The notes under the pieces were generated by a model. The model had not been told where the DNA came from. It was given only the letters and a program-made list of their open reading frames with translations, and did not search any database. The translations under genes were made by a program, and so were the position numbers. A DNA stretch of 64,000 nt from Myxococcus qinghaiensis (GTDB lineage: Bacteria; Myxococcota; Myxococcia; Myxococcales; Myxococcaceae): the NCBI RefSeq assembly GCF_024198215.1, contig NZ_JAKCFA010000036.1, forward strand, positions 1 to 64,000. The letters are read 5' to 3'. Positions 1 to 10,600 of the stretch are shown here, piece by piece. How positions within the stretch are numbered: the stretch's first letter is position 1; each line of letters starts with the position of its first letter.

Positions 1-1367
1 TCCAGGCTGTGTTCTCCGAGCCGATGAAGTTGGACACCGTGACGAGCGCCTCCGTGCGACTCACCGTGGGCGGTGTGGACGTGGTTCGGACGGCGTCACT
101 GTCGGGGGATGGGAAGACGATGACGGTGGTGCCGGGAGCCGCCATCTCGGCACCTGCCTCGGCGGCGATTGCGCTCACCTCGGCAGTGACGGATCTGGCG
201 GGGAACGCAGTGAGGAACCCCTCGGAACCATGGAATTGGGCCTTGCCCTACTGGATTCCGTGGGGAGGAACCAACGTCCCCCTGCCTCTGGGACTCCACG
301 ACACCGGCGTTCACCGCATTGATTCATCCGGCAGACTTCTCGCGACGTGGTCCCTTCACACAGACCCTTCGGGAAGACCTCAGTTAAATCGATGGGGCGG
401 CACTGATTGGGAGTTCTGGGGCGGAACCTATATCGACAGCGCCATCATGAGCCGCAACGAAGGTCCTCCTCTCTTGCTGGACAATACAGGCAATCCTGTC
501 GTCGCCTGGGTGAGTGCCTACACTCATGACAAGACCCTGATTCACATCAGGCGATGGAACACTGGAGTCTGGCAGCAACTTGAATCCCCTACACCCGAAG
601 TAACAGGTCTGCCACTCAAAATGCACCCCACTCTTCAGTGGACTCCTTCCGGCCAGCTCGCCATCGCCTGGGTCGAACACAACGCGACCCAAAGGAAGGT
701 GTGCGTCAGCATCTTGAACGAACACCAATGGACCCCATTGGGAGAATGCCTTGCCGACACACTCGCAGGCCCTCTCAATCCGCATCTATCTCTGAACTTC
801 ACCTCGATGGGCATCCCGGTGGTGGCTTGGCTTGGAGAGGGATCCACTTCCGCTGTCACGGAAATCAAGATTCACTACCACTCCGAGGGGAAGTGGCAGG
901 CTATTGATGACGACCGCGACACCGACTCAGGTAAATATATTCTCACCCATCCGGGGCCCAACAACAGCCTGTACCTTGTAGGATTCTCACCTCGTGCGAC
1001 CCCTGCGACGTATGACCTGCATACTTATCACTATGCGCTGGAGCCCGACGCAAATGGGGGTGCCATCGGCGTCTTCCAGCCGGCATCGGAAACCGCCTCC
1101 ATTCGGAACTTCTCGATCATCACGGACAAGGACGAGCGGCTCGTCATTGCTTGGGAGGAGGAGGTTCCTCAAGGCGGCACAAAGCTTCACCTCCGCCGCT
1201 GGTCTCATACCTCCTGGGACTCTCTAGAAGATGTAGCCCCCTTAGTAGGTTCGATCACGGTCCTACCCTCCTCTCTCCAGACCACACCTGATGGCAGCTT
1301 GGTCCTGAGCTGGATTGAGCAGACGCAGTCTGACACACGCATCCGCATCAAGCGATTCAACGAATGA
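1..1367 (+). CDS. Ig-like/propeller surface protein, 3' part (5' end outside window)
   Basis: The reading frame is open from the first bases of the window, so this is the C-terminal part of a longer protein; the GTG at 9 is probably internal. The first ~75 residues (VFSEPMKLDTV...SVRLTVGG...TVVPGAAISAPASAAIALTSAVTDLAGN) have the pattern of an SbsA/Big_5-type bacterial Ig-like domain. The remaining ~370 residues contain recurring W-rich units (RWNTGVWQQL, HYHSEGKWQAI, RRWSHTSWDSL), each preceded by phrases such as VVAWV or LVIAWEEE, which suggests a beta-propeller or BNR-like fold. It is probably exported to the cell surface, but the signal peptide would lie upstream. Function is unknown. The frame is certain; the domain call is moderate. 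Confidence 0.8.
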   Translation, partial: QAVFSEPMKLDTVTSASVRLTVGGVDVVRTASLSGDGKTMTVVPGAAISAPASAAIALTSAVTDLAGNAVRNPSEPWNWALPYWIPWGGTNVPLPLGLHDTGVHRIDSSGRLLATWSLHTDPSGRPQLNRWGGTDWEFWGGTYIDSAIMSRNEGPPLLLDNTGNPVVAWVSAYTHDKTLIHIRRWNTGVWQQLESPTPEVTGLPLKMHPTLQWTPSGQLAIAWVEHNATQRKVCVSILNEHQWTPLGECLADTLAGPLNPHLSLNFTSMGIPVVAWLGEGSTSAVTEIKIHYHSEGKWQAIDDDRDTDSGKYILTHPGPNNSLYLVGFSPRATPATYDLHTYHYALEPDANGGAIGVFQPASETASIRNFSIITDKDERLVIAWEEEVPQGGTKLHLRRWSHTSWDSLEDVAPLVGSITVLPSSLQTTPDGSLVLSWIEQTQSDTRIRIKRFNE

Positions 1368-1500
1368 GCCCAGCGTCTTGGCGAACAATCGTCCACCTCC
1401 GAACCGCAGTTGAGAATACGTCGACTCGACCACTAGCGTTCCCATGGCCCATGCACGCTCGCAGAACATCCGAGCAAACTCACCTTACGAAACCACTCCA

Positions 1501-3027
1501 ATGACAGATTTTCGAATCATTGTTCTTCTCCTCGCGACCCTTCCGACACTCGGGCTCGCGGCACCTCGCCGTCTGGTCGTCGCGAGCGGAGACTGCAAGG
1601 ACGCGGAGCTGGGCAGCCAAGCCAATGCGTTCCTCGGTGCCCTCGTCTCCCGCCCGGAGCAGGATGTCCTGAGCGCGTCTGGTTTCAGCGAGCGGCTCTT
1701 TCCACAACCTACGAAGAGCTACGAGGACCTCCAGCGGCAACTGGACTCCTCTCAGGACCACTTTTACGAGAGCCGGAACGGCAAGGCCGCCGTGGCCATC
1801 GACGAGGCCCTCCAGCAAATCAATCGACTGCCCGTGGGCGATGCGCGCTGGAAGCTCTACGTGAACGCCCAGCTCCTGCATGGCCTGAACTACCGCGCCA
1901 TGGGCAAGCAGAAGGAGAGCGACACCGCGTTCCGGAATGTGTTGCGGCTCCAGCCCGCATACGAGCTCGACCCGGACTACTTCGCACCCTCGGTGCGCCA
2001 GGGGTTCGAAAAGCTGCGACGGGAGCTGAACCTCGCCCGCAAGGTGAAGCTCTCGGTGAAGTCCACCTTGCCTACCTCGGACGTGTATCTCGACGGCATC
2101 AAGATGGGCCAGACGCCCCTGACGCTCGACGTGTTGGCGGGCAGCTATGACCTCGCCCTGGTGAAGGGCGAGGCCATCAGCTTCCCTCGGCAGATTCAGG
2201 CGCAGGGGGCTGACACGCCGCTGCTCGTGGACCTCGCTTATGAGGGCTCTGTCTCCGCCACGCCGTTCCCTTGCCTCTCCGTGCCCGAGGCCAGCATGGA
2301 GCAGACCCTCAGTCATGCCGTCCGACTGGGCGGCACGCTCGGTGTCGAGGAGGTCATCGTCGTCCGCCTGGAGCGTCCCAGCAGTGGCCCCAAGTGGTTC
2401 GCCGCCACGGTGCTCAATGTCGAGGGCGGCCAGAAGCTTCGCGAAGGAGGCTTCAAGACACAGGGCCTGGATGCCCCAGCGGAAGCACTCTCGGCCCTGG
2501 TCGACTTCGTGACCACGGGTCGGTCTCCTTCGAACCTGGTGGTGATGAATGCCAACGGGCGTGCCCCCTGGGAGCAGGTAGTGACCTCTGACAAGCCTGG
2601 CACCCAGCATGGCGGCGGCATGGACGTCAGCGCTCCGGACCTTCTCTCAGACGGCATTGCGGACGCCTCAGGCCGACCCACACCGGCACTTCGCGTGGCG
2701 TCCTATGTCCTGCTCGGCACTGGCGTCGCCGCTTTGGGCGGAGCAGGCGTGGTGAGGTTCCTGGCCCAGAAGGATGTGGATGATCTTGAGAAACGGTTCG
2801 AGAACGGTCGAATCCTCTCCTCGGACCAGGAGGCGCTGCGGCTTCGCAACTCCCTGGTCCAAAAGAGCAATCTCCTCACGGGACTCCTCGTCGGCGGAGG
2901 CGCTGCCGTCGCAACAGGGGCCGTGCTCTTCCTCCTGTCGCCCTCGCCCCAAGCACCGCCGCCTGTCTCGGTGGGCGTCGCCACGAATGGCGAGGAGTTC
3001 TCGGCCAGCCTCTCGGGCACCTTCTGA
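1501..3027 (+). CDS. PEGA-domain membrane/periplasmic protein
   Basis: A 508-residue protein from the ATG at 1501, chosen because a signal peptide (MTDFRIIVLLLATLPTLGLAAP) begins exactly there; an in-frame ATG at 1444 would add 19 unlikely residues. Residues ~80-175 are helical and TPR-like (VAIDEALQQINRL, LYVNAQLLHGLNYRAMGKQKESDTAFRNVLRL). Residues ~181-225 form a PEGA domain (SDVYLDGIKMGQTPLTLDVLAGSYDL). Two hydrophobic segments near the C-terminus (VASYVLLGTGVAALGGAGVV and LLTGLLVGGGAAVATGAVLF) should be membrane spans. The layout is common in myxobacterial envelope proteins, where PEGA domains usually sit outside the cytoplasmic membrane. No enzymatic motif was found and the specific role is unknown. 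No clear ribosome-binding site precedes either start. Confidence 0.82.
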   Translation: MTDFRIIVLLLATLPTLGLAAPRRLVVASGDCKDAELGSQANAFLGALVSRPEQDVLSASGFSERLFPQPTKSYEDLQRQLDSSQDHFYESRNGKAAVAIDEALQQINRLPVGDARWKLYVNAQLLHGLNYRAMGKQKESDTAFRNVLRLQPAYELDPDYFAPSVRQGFEKLRRELNLARKVKLSVKSTLPTSDVYLDGIKMGQTPLTLDVLAGSYDLALVKGEAISFPRQIQAQGADTPLLVDLAYEGSVSATPFPCLSVPEASMEQTLSHAVRLGGTLGVEEVIVVRLERPSSGPKWFAATVLNVEGGQKLREGGFKTQGLDAPAEALSALVDFVTTGRSPSNLVVMNANGRAPWEQVVTSDKPGTQHGGGMDVSAPDLLSDGIADASGRPTPALRVASYVLLGTGVAALGGAGVVRFLAQKDVDDLEKRFENGRILSSDQEALRLRNSLVQKSNLLTGLLVGGGAAVATGAVLFLLSPSPQAPPPVSVGVATNGEEFSASLSGTF

Positions 3028-3096
3028 CGTCCACGCCTCCTAGGGAATTGCTCACCATCCGCGCCGACACCCTCGCCGCCGCATAGAGTGCCGCAC

Positions 3097-4515
3097 ATGA
3101 CGCGTGCCCTTCTTGCCTTGCTCCTGGCCATGAGCGCTTCCGCCGCGGCCCCTCGAACCCTCCGGGTGGATTACTTCCACACCGGCAATGCCACCGAGGA
3201 ACGCTTCAGCCTCGACAAGGTAGTCCTCGAGCCGCAGCCCTGGCCGGGCCATGCGGCACGCGCGGTCGACGACACCAACCTCGGCAAGTACCTCTTTGAG
3301 GTGAGGGACCGGGACACGAACCAGGTCCTCTTCTCCCGGGGCTTCGCCTCCATCTACGGAGAGTGGGAGCTCACCACCGAGGCGAAGAGCCAGCACCGCA
3401 CCTTCCACGAGTCGCTTCGCTTCCCCACGCCCGAGCGCCCCGTCCAGGTGCTCCTCAAGAAGCGCGACGCGCAGAACGCCTTCCGCGAGGTGTGGTCACT
3501 CATCGTGGACCCGAAGGACATGTTCGTGGACCCGTCCTCGCCGCCCACTCCGGGCCCGCTGCTGAAGCTGCTGGAGAGCGGGCCGCCGGAGCAGAAGGTG
3601 GACCTGCTCATCCTCGGCGACGGCTACACCGAAGCGGAGCGCCCCAAGTTCGAGAAGGATGCCCGGCGCATGGTGGACATCCTCTTCACCTTCTCGCCCT
3701 TCAAGGAGCGCAAGACGGACTTCAATGTCTGGGGCCTGATGCCGGCCGCCGCGCAGTCCGGAATCTCCCGGCCGTCCACCGGCATCCACCGGCGTTCTCC
3801 CGTGGGCACCACCTATGACGCCTTCGGCAGCGAGCGCTACATCCTGACCTTCGACAACAAGGCCTTCCGCGAGCTGTCCGCCTTCGCGCCCTACGAGTTC
3901 GTCGAAATCCTGTCCAACGGCAACACCTACGGAGGCGGAGGCATCCTCGGCCTCTACGGCACCGTGGCGGCCGACAGCCTGTGGGCGCCCTATGTCTTCG
4001 TCCACGAGTTCGGCCATCACTTCGCCGGCCTCGCCGACGAGTACTACACCTCCGAGTCCGTCTACGTGCCCAGCGCGGACCGGCTGGAGCCCTGGGAGAA
4101 GAACGTCACCGCGCTCAAGGACCCGGGGCAGCTCAAGTGGAAGCATCTGATGACGCCCGGCACGCCCCTGCCCACGCCGTGGAGCAAGGAGGCGTATGAG
4201 ACACACTCCAATGACGTGCAGAAGCGCCGCCGGCAGGTGCGTGCCCAGCGCAAGCCGGAGTCCGAGATGGACTCCCTGTTCGTGACTCAGCGCGACTGGG
4301 AGGAGAAGTTCCTTTCCTCGCAGAAATACTCGAACAAGGTCGGGGCCTTCGAAGGGGCCAACTACGAGGCCCGGGGGTATTACAGACCCCAGCTCGACTG
4401 CGTGATGTTCACGCGGGACCGCGTGCCCTTCTGCGCGGTGTGTCAGGACGCGATTTCACAGGTCATCGACTTGTACGCGGGTCCGAGACCTCAGGCATCC
4501 CGCAAGTCTCCGTGA
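3097..4515 (+). CDS. Peptidase M64 (IgA-peptidase-like) family secreted metalloprotease
   Basis: A 472-residue protein starting at ATG 3097, where a signal peptide (MTRALLALLLAMSASAAAP) begins; the in-frame GTG at 3088 is less likely. The zinc motif HEFGHHFAGLADEYY starts at H303 and matches the HExxHxxGxxDEY form of the M64 family. The N-terminal ~130 residues form the beta-rich domain usual in this family, and LLILGDGYTEAE followed by F..DA.R....LF....PF is the conserved lead-in to the catalytic domain. A Cys pair near the C-terminus (CVMFTRDRVPFCAVCQ) may form disulfides. A secreted metallopeptidase of unknown substrate is expected. It lies 70 bp downstream of the PEGA gene and could be co-transcribed. 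The family call is strong. Confidence 0.9.
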   Translation: MTRALLALLLAMSASAAAPRTLRVDYFHTGNATEERFSLDKVVLEPQPWPGHAARAVDDTNLGKYLFEVRDRDTNQVLFSRGFASIYGEWELTTEAKSQHRTFHESLRFPTPERPVQVLLKKRDAQNAFREVWSLIVDPKDMFVDPSSPPTPGPLLKLLESGPPEQKVDLLILGDGYTEAERPKFEKDARRMVDILFTFSPFKERKTDFNVWGLMPAAAQSGISRPSTGIHRRSPVGTTYDAFGSERYILTFDNKAFRELSAFAPYEFVEILSNGNTYGGGGILGLYGTVAADSLWAPYVFVHEFGHHFAGLADEYYTSESVYVPSADRLEPWEKNVTALKDPGQLKWKHLMTPGTPLPTPWSKEAYETHSNDVQKRRRQVRAQRKPESEMDSLFVTQRDWEEKFLSSQKYSNKVGAFEGANYEARGYYRPQLDCVMFTRDRVPFCAVCQDAISQVIDLYAGPRPQASRKSP

Positions 4516-4638
4516 AAACCTGACATTTCAAGGGATTCCTGCGTGACATGGCGGTGTCACGGGGGCCCCGCAATGGACCCTCTCCAGGTTCAGGTGTAAG
4601 GGGGGCGAGTTACTACCTGCATCCCTGGAGGGGACCGC

Positions 4639-7536
4639 ATGCAGAAGCGAAATTGGCTTGCAGCGCTCATGACCGCCGTGCTCGTCACGCTGGGCACGGG
4701 CTGTGGAGACGAGTGCGTCGACCAGTTCGACTGTCGCGCTGACAATGGCCAGCCAGACCCGGGCAAAGAGTGGGCGTGCAACGACGGAACGTGTGAGCAG
4801 AACACCATCAACGTTCCGACGCCGGACTCGGGCACGCCGGATTCGGGCACACCCGACTCGGGTACTCCGGATTCGGGCACCCCGGACTCGGGTACTCCTG
4901 ACGCGGGCGTGACCTGTACCCCGGCGTGCGCTGCGGGCGAACTGTGCGACGTCAGCTCCGGTACGGGCGTGTGCAAGACCTGCCGCGACTCTGCCACTGG
5001 CATCAACCAGGACGAGGGTTGCTCGGCTGCGGCTCCTGTCTGCGACACCACGGGTGCCGGAGGCAAGGGCGTGTGCACCGCGTGCCGCGACACAGCGCAG
5101 GGTGGAGCTCAAGACCTGGGATGCTCCGCGGCAACGCCGGTTTGCGACACCGCCGCCAGCAACGGCGTGGGCGTCTGCAAGGCCTGCACGGATTCAGCGC
5201 TGGGCAACGCCCAGGACAACGGCTGCTCGCCCACCGCGCCAGCCTGCGATCCGGCCGCCAACAGCGGCGCGGGCGCGTGCAAGGCATGCGTCGACTCCGC
5301 CACGGGCACGGGCCAGGACGTCGGCTGCTCGGCGACGGCTCCCATCTGCGACGCCGCGGCAAACAACGGCGCGGGCGCGTGCAAGGTCTGCGTCGACTCG
5401 CAGACGAGCCCCGACTTGGGCTGCTCTTCACCCACCAACATCTGCGACCCGACGGGCAACAACGGCGCTGGTGAGTGCAAGGTCTGCAACGCCACCGAGG
5501 GTTGCCAGGGTGGGCAGACGTGCAACGCCACGGGCACCGCCTGCGAGGGCTGCGCGGACAACGCGTCGTGCGCTCCGGAGACGCCGGTCTGCCGCACGGA
5601 CACCACGCCGACGGTGTGCGTCGAGTGTACCTCGGACAACACCGCCCACTGCGATGCGACCAAGCCGGTTTGCAACGCCAACTTCCTGTGTGGCTGCTCG
5701 GACAATGTTCAGTGCGCAGCGGTGCCGGACAGCGCGCGTGACTTCTGCGACCCCTTGGCCAACAACGGTCGCGGTCAGTGCGAGGTCTGCCTGACGAATT
5801 CCGAGTGCGCGAACGCGGACCCCAGCAAGCCCATCTGCAACAACAAGACGGCATGCGTGCAGTGTCTTACGAACGCGAACTGCGGCATCACCCAGGTGTG
5901 CAACACCACGACGTTCGCGTGCGAGTCCTCCGGCCCTACGCCGGCGGACACCACCGCGCAGATTCAGGCCATCCTGACGGCCGCTCCTGGAACCATCAAT
6001 CAGGCAGTGACCGGCGCGTTCGTCACGGCCATCAAGGCCGCCGCCCCGGGTCAGGCGGCTACCGAGCCCGTGGGCTTCTTCATCCAGGCCGAACCCAATG
6101 GCCCCGCTGTGTTCGTCTCCGACGCGGCGGCTCTGGCGCAGGTTGCTGTGGGTGACCGCGTGAACCTGACCGCCACGGCGAAGGCGGAACCGAACCTTCA
6201 GAAGACCGTGACAGCCGTCTCCGACTTCTCTCGCATCAGTCAGGGGCACCCGGTGAAGAACCTGGCAACCCAGACCCCCGCGGGTCTCGCCGTGGATGTC
6301 TCTGGCGCAAATGATCTCGTGACGGCATTGGGGAACTACGAGAGCGAGATCGTCTCCATCAGTGGCACCATCGCCAACAGTGGCGGTGGCGTTGGGGCTG
6401 GGTTCACCGGTTTCCAGTTCACGACCACCGGCATGACCGCTGCCAACAACAACTTCCGGCTTCGGATGCCCATTGCCCTGGGTCAGACGCTGGACATCGT
6501 CCAGGGTTGCACGTTCACCTTCGTGGGCCCCATGTGGCGGTTTGATGCCGCTGCGCAGCCCTCCGCGTCCACGGCGGCTGACCTCACGCTGAGCTGCGTG
6601 GCGCCCAAGCTGCTGAGCGCCGCGGCGTCCTCGCTGACCACCGTGACCCTGACGTTCGACCGCAACATCTCCGAGGCGAGCCTCACCAACCTGGCAAGCC
6701 AATTCACCTTCACTGAGGGGCTGACGGCCACCGCCGCGCAGGTGACTGGCAAGCAGGTCTTCCTGACCACATCCACCCAGACGGCGGGCACCTCGTACAC
6801 CCTCACCGTCGCGAACACGGTGAAGGATACAGCTGGCGGCTCCGTGGTGGCTCCGAACAACACGGATGAGTTCAAGGGCTTCCGCACCGCCGCTGTGGTG
6901 CGGATCACCGAGGTTCAACCGAACATGGCGAACAGTCTGGACCTGGTCGAGCTCCAGGTTCTTACGGCGGGTACCACGGACGGATTGGTGCTCCAGCAAG
7001 ATGTCAACGCGGCCGTGGTTCTTCTGACGTTCCCCGACGTCAACGTCGCGCAGGGGGACATCATCGTCGTCCACATCAATGAGGCTGCCGCGTACCAAGG
7101 CGAGACCACCGCCAAGGACCAGTTCCCCAAGGCCACCGTGGCCGCCAACTACGACAACGCCTGGGACTTCAAGGGCGGCGCGACGGGCATCACCTTCTCC
7201 AGCCGCATCTTGCTGGTCAAGGATGCTGCCGGAACGATTCAGGACGCGGTCTCGTTTGCACGTACGAGCGGTACTCCTCCCGGCGCGTTCCCTGGCAACC
7301 TGCAGGCCATCCAGGCTGCTGGTCAGTGGCTGCCTGCGGACTGCGGCGGCGCGCCCTGCTCGACGACCTCAACGCCGACGGCTGCGCAGGTCTCGGCCGA
7401 CTGGACCACCATCCCGTCGACCGCAGCCTCGGTGACGCCGGAGACGGACACCATTCGCCGCGTCAGCGCGACCGACACCAACGCGGCTGCGGACTGGGCC
7501 GTCGGTCCTCAGTCGTGGGGCGTTGCGAACCCGTAG
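4639..7536 (+). CDS. Cys-rich repeat lipoprotein with Ig-like and lamin-tail-like C-terminal region
   Basis: A 965-residue protein with an N-terminal export signal ending in LGTGC, probably lipidated although the lipobox is not ideal; GGAGGGG precedes the ATG. Next come a spacer of six TPDSG/TPDAG pentamers (about 4813-4902) and six to seven Cys repeats of ~40 residues (C..C.DS..G..QD.GCS...P.CD....NG.G.CK.C), followed by further degenerate Cys modules to ~residue 430. The second half is Cys-poor. It holds a beta-rich domain, an SbsA-like Ig domain (LLSAAASSLTTVTLTFDRNISEASL) and a lamin-tail-like segment (VRITEVQPNMANSLDLVELQV). This looks like an elongated, disulfide-rich cell-surface protein. 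The function is unknown. A strong terminator follows. Confidence 0.85.
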   Translation: MQKRNWLAALMTAVLVTLGTGCGDECVDQFDCRADNGQPDPGKEWACNDGTCEQNTINVPTPDSGTPDSGTPDSGTPDSGTPDSGTPDAGVTCTPACAAGELCDVSSGTGVCKTCRDSATGINQDEGCSAAAPVCDTTGAGGKGVCTACRDTAQGGAQDLGCSAATPVCDTAASNGVGVCKACTDSALGNAQDNGCSPTAPACDPAANSGAGACKACVDSATGTGQDVGCSATAPICDAAANNGAGACKVCVDSQTSPDLGCSSPTNICDPTGNNGAGECKVCNATEGCQGGQTCNATGTACEGCADNASCAPETPVCRTDTTPTVCVECTSDNTAHCDATKPVCNANFLCGCSDNVQCAAVPDSARDFCDPLANNGRGQCEVCLTNSECANADPSKPICNNKTACVQCLTNANCGITQVCNTTTFACESSGPTPADTTAQIQAILTAAPGTINQAVTGAFVTAIKAAAPGQAATEPVGFFIQAEPNGPAVFVSDAAALAQVAVGDRVNLTATAKAEPNLQKTVTAVSDFSRISQGHPVKNLATQTPAGLAVDVSGANDLVTALGNYESEIVSISGTIANSGGGVGAGFTGFQFTTTGMTAANNNFRLRMPIALGQTLDIVQGCTFTFVGPMWRFDAAAQPSASTAADLTLSCVAPKLLSAAASSLTTVTLTFDRNISEASLTNLASQFTFTEGLTATAAQVTGKQVFLTTSTQTAGTSYTLTVANTVKDTAGGSVVAPNNTDEFKGFRTAAVVRITEVQPNMANSLDLVELQVLTAGTTDGLVLQQDVNAAVVLLTFPDVNVAQGDIIVVHINEAAAYQGETTAKDQFPKATVAANYDNAWDFKGGATGITFSSRILLVKDAAGTIQDAVSFARTSGTPPGAFPGNLQAIQAAGQWLPADCGGAPCSTTSTPTAAQVSADWTTIPSTAASVTPETDTIRRVSATDTNAAADWAVGPQSWGVANP
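4810..4905 (+). repeat. 15-bp tandem repeat encoding TPDSG
   Basis: Within the Cys-rich lipoprotein gene, six consecutive 15-bp units of the type (a/c)cgcc/tccgga(c)tcgggc encode TPDSG, the last being TPDAG. Units differ only at third positions. The array forms a Pro/Asp/Gly linker just after the lipidated N-terminus and is a likely site of replication slippage. Confidence 0.85.
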
Positions 7537-7563
7537 TCTGACTCGGTCCTACTGAGACATCCT

Positions 7564-7596
7564 GGCCGCGGTCCCTTCGGGGGCCGCGGCCTTTTT
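7564..7596 (+). terminator. Rho-independent terminator after the Cys-rich lipoprotein gene
   Basis: A 12-bp stem (ggccgcggtccc pairing with ggggccgcggcc, one T-G wobble) closes a ttcg tetraloop and is followed directly by five Ts. It is the clearest intrinsic terminator in the window. Confidence 0.92.
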
Positions 7597-7698
7597 CTTG
7601 GCCGCATTACCTGACGCGCGCTTGAGCTGTCGTCAGCGCCACGGATTACAGTGCCCGCTCTCACCTGGGGCCTCGGCCCCTACCGGTCCGGAGTCTCC

Positions 7699-10600
7699 AT
7701 GCGGTTCCACAGCGCCCTGGCGCTGCTGCTCGCCCTCAGCCTCTCCGCATGTCCCGGCTCCAAGCCCATCACGCCCCTGCTGCCTGAACAGGACGCCGGT
7801 TCGACGCCTGCCGACGCCGGTCCGACTCCCACCGACGGCGGCCACAACTCGCTCACCTTCGAGACCTCCACCCTCTCCGACGCCTACGTCGGTGACGCGT
7901 ACGCCGCGCCCCTCGCCGTCTCCGGTGGCTCGCCGCCCTACGCGTGGTCCCTCGTCGGCGGCGCCCTGCCTCCGGGACTGGCCCTCCTCGACTCCGGCCG
8001 CATCGAGGGCACCCCTTCCGCTGGTGGCACATCCACGTTCAGCCTCCGCGCTACCGACGTCCACGGCGCCTCCGCCACGCACGAGCTCTCACTCATCACC
8101 TACCTGCCTCCCGCGCTCGCTCCCGTGAGCCCTCAGCTCGTCTATGTCCGCGACAACATCGCTCGCGCACTCGAGTCCTCGGGAGGCAAAGCCCCCTTCG
8201 TCTTCACCACGCCGGGCCCGCTGCCCCCAGGTCTCACGCTCGCTCCCGAGGGACTCCTCCATGGACAGCCCACCCAGGACGGCTCCTTCACCTTCGAGGT
8301 CCTGGCTCGCGATGCCAATGACCGCACCACGGCGCGCTCCGTCACCTTCACCGTCGCCGCCCTGCCCTCCATCTCCACCCTGTCGCTCTCCGATGCGACG
8401 CTGAGCGCCCCCTATCAACATGTGCTCAGCGCCACGGGTGGCCGGGGCTCGCTCACCTGGACACTCGTCTCCAGCTCGCCGCCTCCTGGCCTCACGCTCT
8501 CGTCCCAGGGCATGCTGAGCGGCACCCCTTCCTTCAGCGGCACCGCGTCCATCACCGTCCGCGTCTCCGACGAGTACGGACGCACCGACCAACGCACCCT
8601 CGCGCTCATCGTCTACGCCCCACCCGCCATCACCAGCACCCTGGGCGACGGCTACGCCACCACCGCTTACACCGCGTCCCTCACCGCCTCCGGAGGACGC
8701 GCTCCCTTCACCTGGTCCGTCGCCAGCGGCACCCTGCCCTCGGGCCTCTCCCTCGCGCCGAGCTCGGGCATCCTCTCCGGGACCCTCGGCTCCAGCGTGG
8801 GGACACACAACCTCACCCTTCGCGTCACCGACAGCTCCGGCCGCAGCAGCACTCGCGCCGTCACGCTCTCCGTCTACTCGCTGCCTGTCGTCACCGGCGC
8901 GGCCACCTCGCTCGATGGCTACGTCACCGTCCCCGTGAGCGCGGTCTATGGGGCTTCCGGTGGAAAGCCGCCCTACACCTTCGACATCCCCAGCCCCTTG
9001 CCCTCCGGCCTCACGCTCTCCAGCGACGGACGCCTCACCGGCACGCCCTCCGTGCCCGGGCCCTTCTCCCTCCAGGTCCGTGCCACCGACGCCAACGGCC
9101 GCAGCGCCCTTCGCCCCCTCGCCCTCAGCATCTACGCGCTCCCCTCCATCACCACGAGCACCCTCCCGGAGGCCGACACCGGCGAGCCCTACTCCGCCCC
9201 CCTCTCCGTCTCCGGCGGGAAGGCACCCTTCGCGTGGAGCATCGTCTCGGGCTCGCTGCCCACCGGATTGTCCCTCTCCAGCTCAGGCACGGTGAGCGGC
9301 ACCACCACCTCCGGCAGCACCAGCTCCTTCACCGTGCGCGCCTCCGACACCAACGGCCGCGTCGCGGACCGCGTGTTGTCGCTCACCGTGTACGTGCCCC
9401 CCTCGGTGACGACGGCCACATTGCCCAATGCCATCTCCGGACAGCCCTACTCCGCCACCCTCGCCGCGAGCGGGGGACGCTCGCCCCTCACCTGGAGCCA
9501 CGTGGGCACGCTGCCCACCGGCCTGTCCCTCTCCTCGAGCGGCGTCATCTCTGGCACTCCTACCGTCCAAGGCACCCGGTCCTTCAGCGCCGTCGTCCAG
9601 GACGCCAAGGGCACCTCCGCCTCGCGCTTGCTGTCGCTCACCGTCAGCAGCTCGGGACAGGTGCTCACCGTGGGCCACTGGAACATCGAGTGGTTCGGCG
9701 CGGATACCCAAGGGCCGCCCAGCTCCACCTCACCTGGCGGCGCAGTCGATGACCTGCAGATTGCTCACGCTGGCGACATCCTCACGGACACGGGCGCAAA
9801 CGTGTGGGGCCTCGTCGAGATGGTGGACAGCGCGGACTTCGAGGTCCTCAAGGCCCAGCTTCCCCAGTACGACGGCTTCCTCGCCAACGACTGGACCTAC
9901 GTCTCCAATGCCAACTTCTGGTACTCCGCCGGCGAGCAGAAGCCCGGCATCCTCTACGACAGCAGCCTCGTCTTCCAACACGCGGAGCTCATCCTCACCG
10001 CGAACGACTACTCCTTTGGAGGGCGCCCTCCCCTGCGCGTCGACTTCACCACCGTCATCAACGGCGCCTCGACTCCCATCACCGTCATCGTCCTGCACAT
10101 GAAGGCCTTCGCCGATGTGGAGTCCTATGCGCGCAGGCAGGAGGCCAGCAGCGCGCTCAAGGCCTATCTCGATGCACTGCCCACCGCGCGTGTGTTCGTC
10201 CTGGGCGACTGGAATGACGACGTCGACCTCTCCATCACCAGCAGCGGCGGCGTGAACCTGCCCACGCCCTTCGAGAACTTCCTCGACGACCCCACGCACT
10301 ACACCTTCATCACCCAGGTCCTGTCGGAGCGCTCGGAGCGCACCACCACCGAGTACTCCGACACCATCGACCACACGCTCGTCAGCAATGAGGTCGCTGC
10401 CGTCTACGTCCCCAACTCCATCCGCGTCGTGCGTCCCGACATCGGTACTCCTCGCATCGACAACTACAACAACGTCGTCAGCGACCATTACCCCGTCGTC
10501 AGTCGCTATGACTTTGGCGGAGGCGGCGAAAGCACCGACGGGGGAACCTCGACACCTCCGGCGATGCTCATCAACGAGGTGCTCGCCAATGAGCCCGCCT

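Noticed and set aside
1480..2610. 376-residue open frame antisense to the PEGA protein
   Set aside because: No signal, no domain, and codon bias fits the plus-strand gene.
4810..4905. Short tandem repeats considered as a CRISPR array
   Set aside because: Units are contiguous 15-bp in-frame codon repeats with no spacers.
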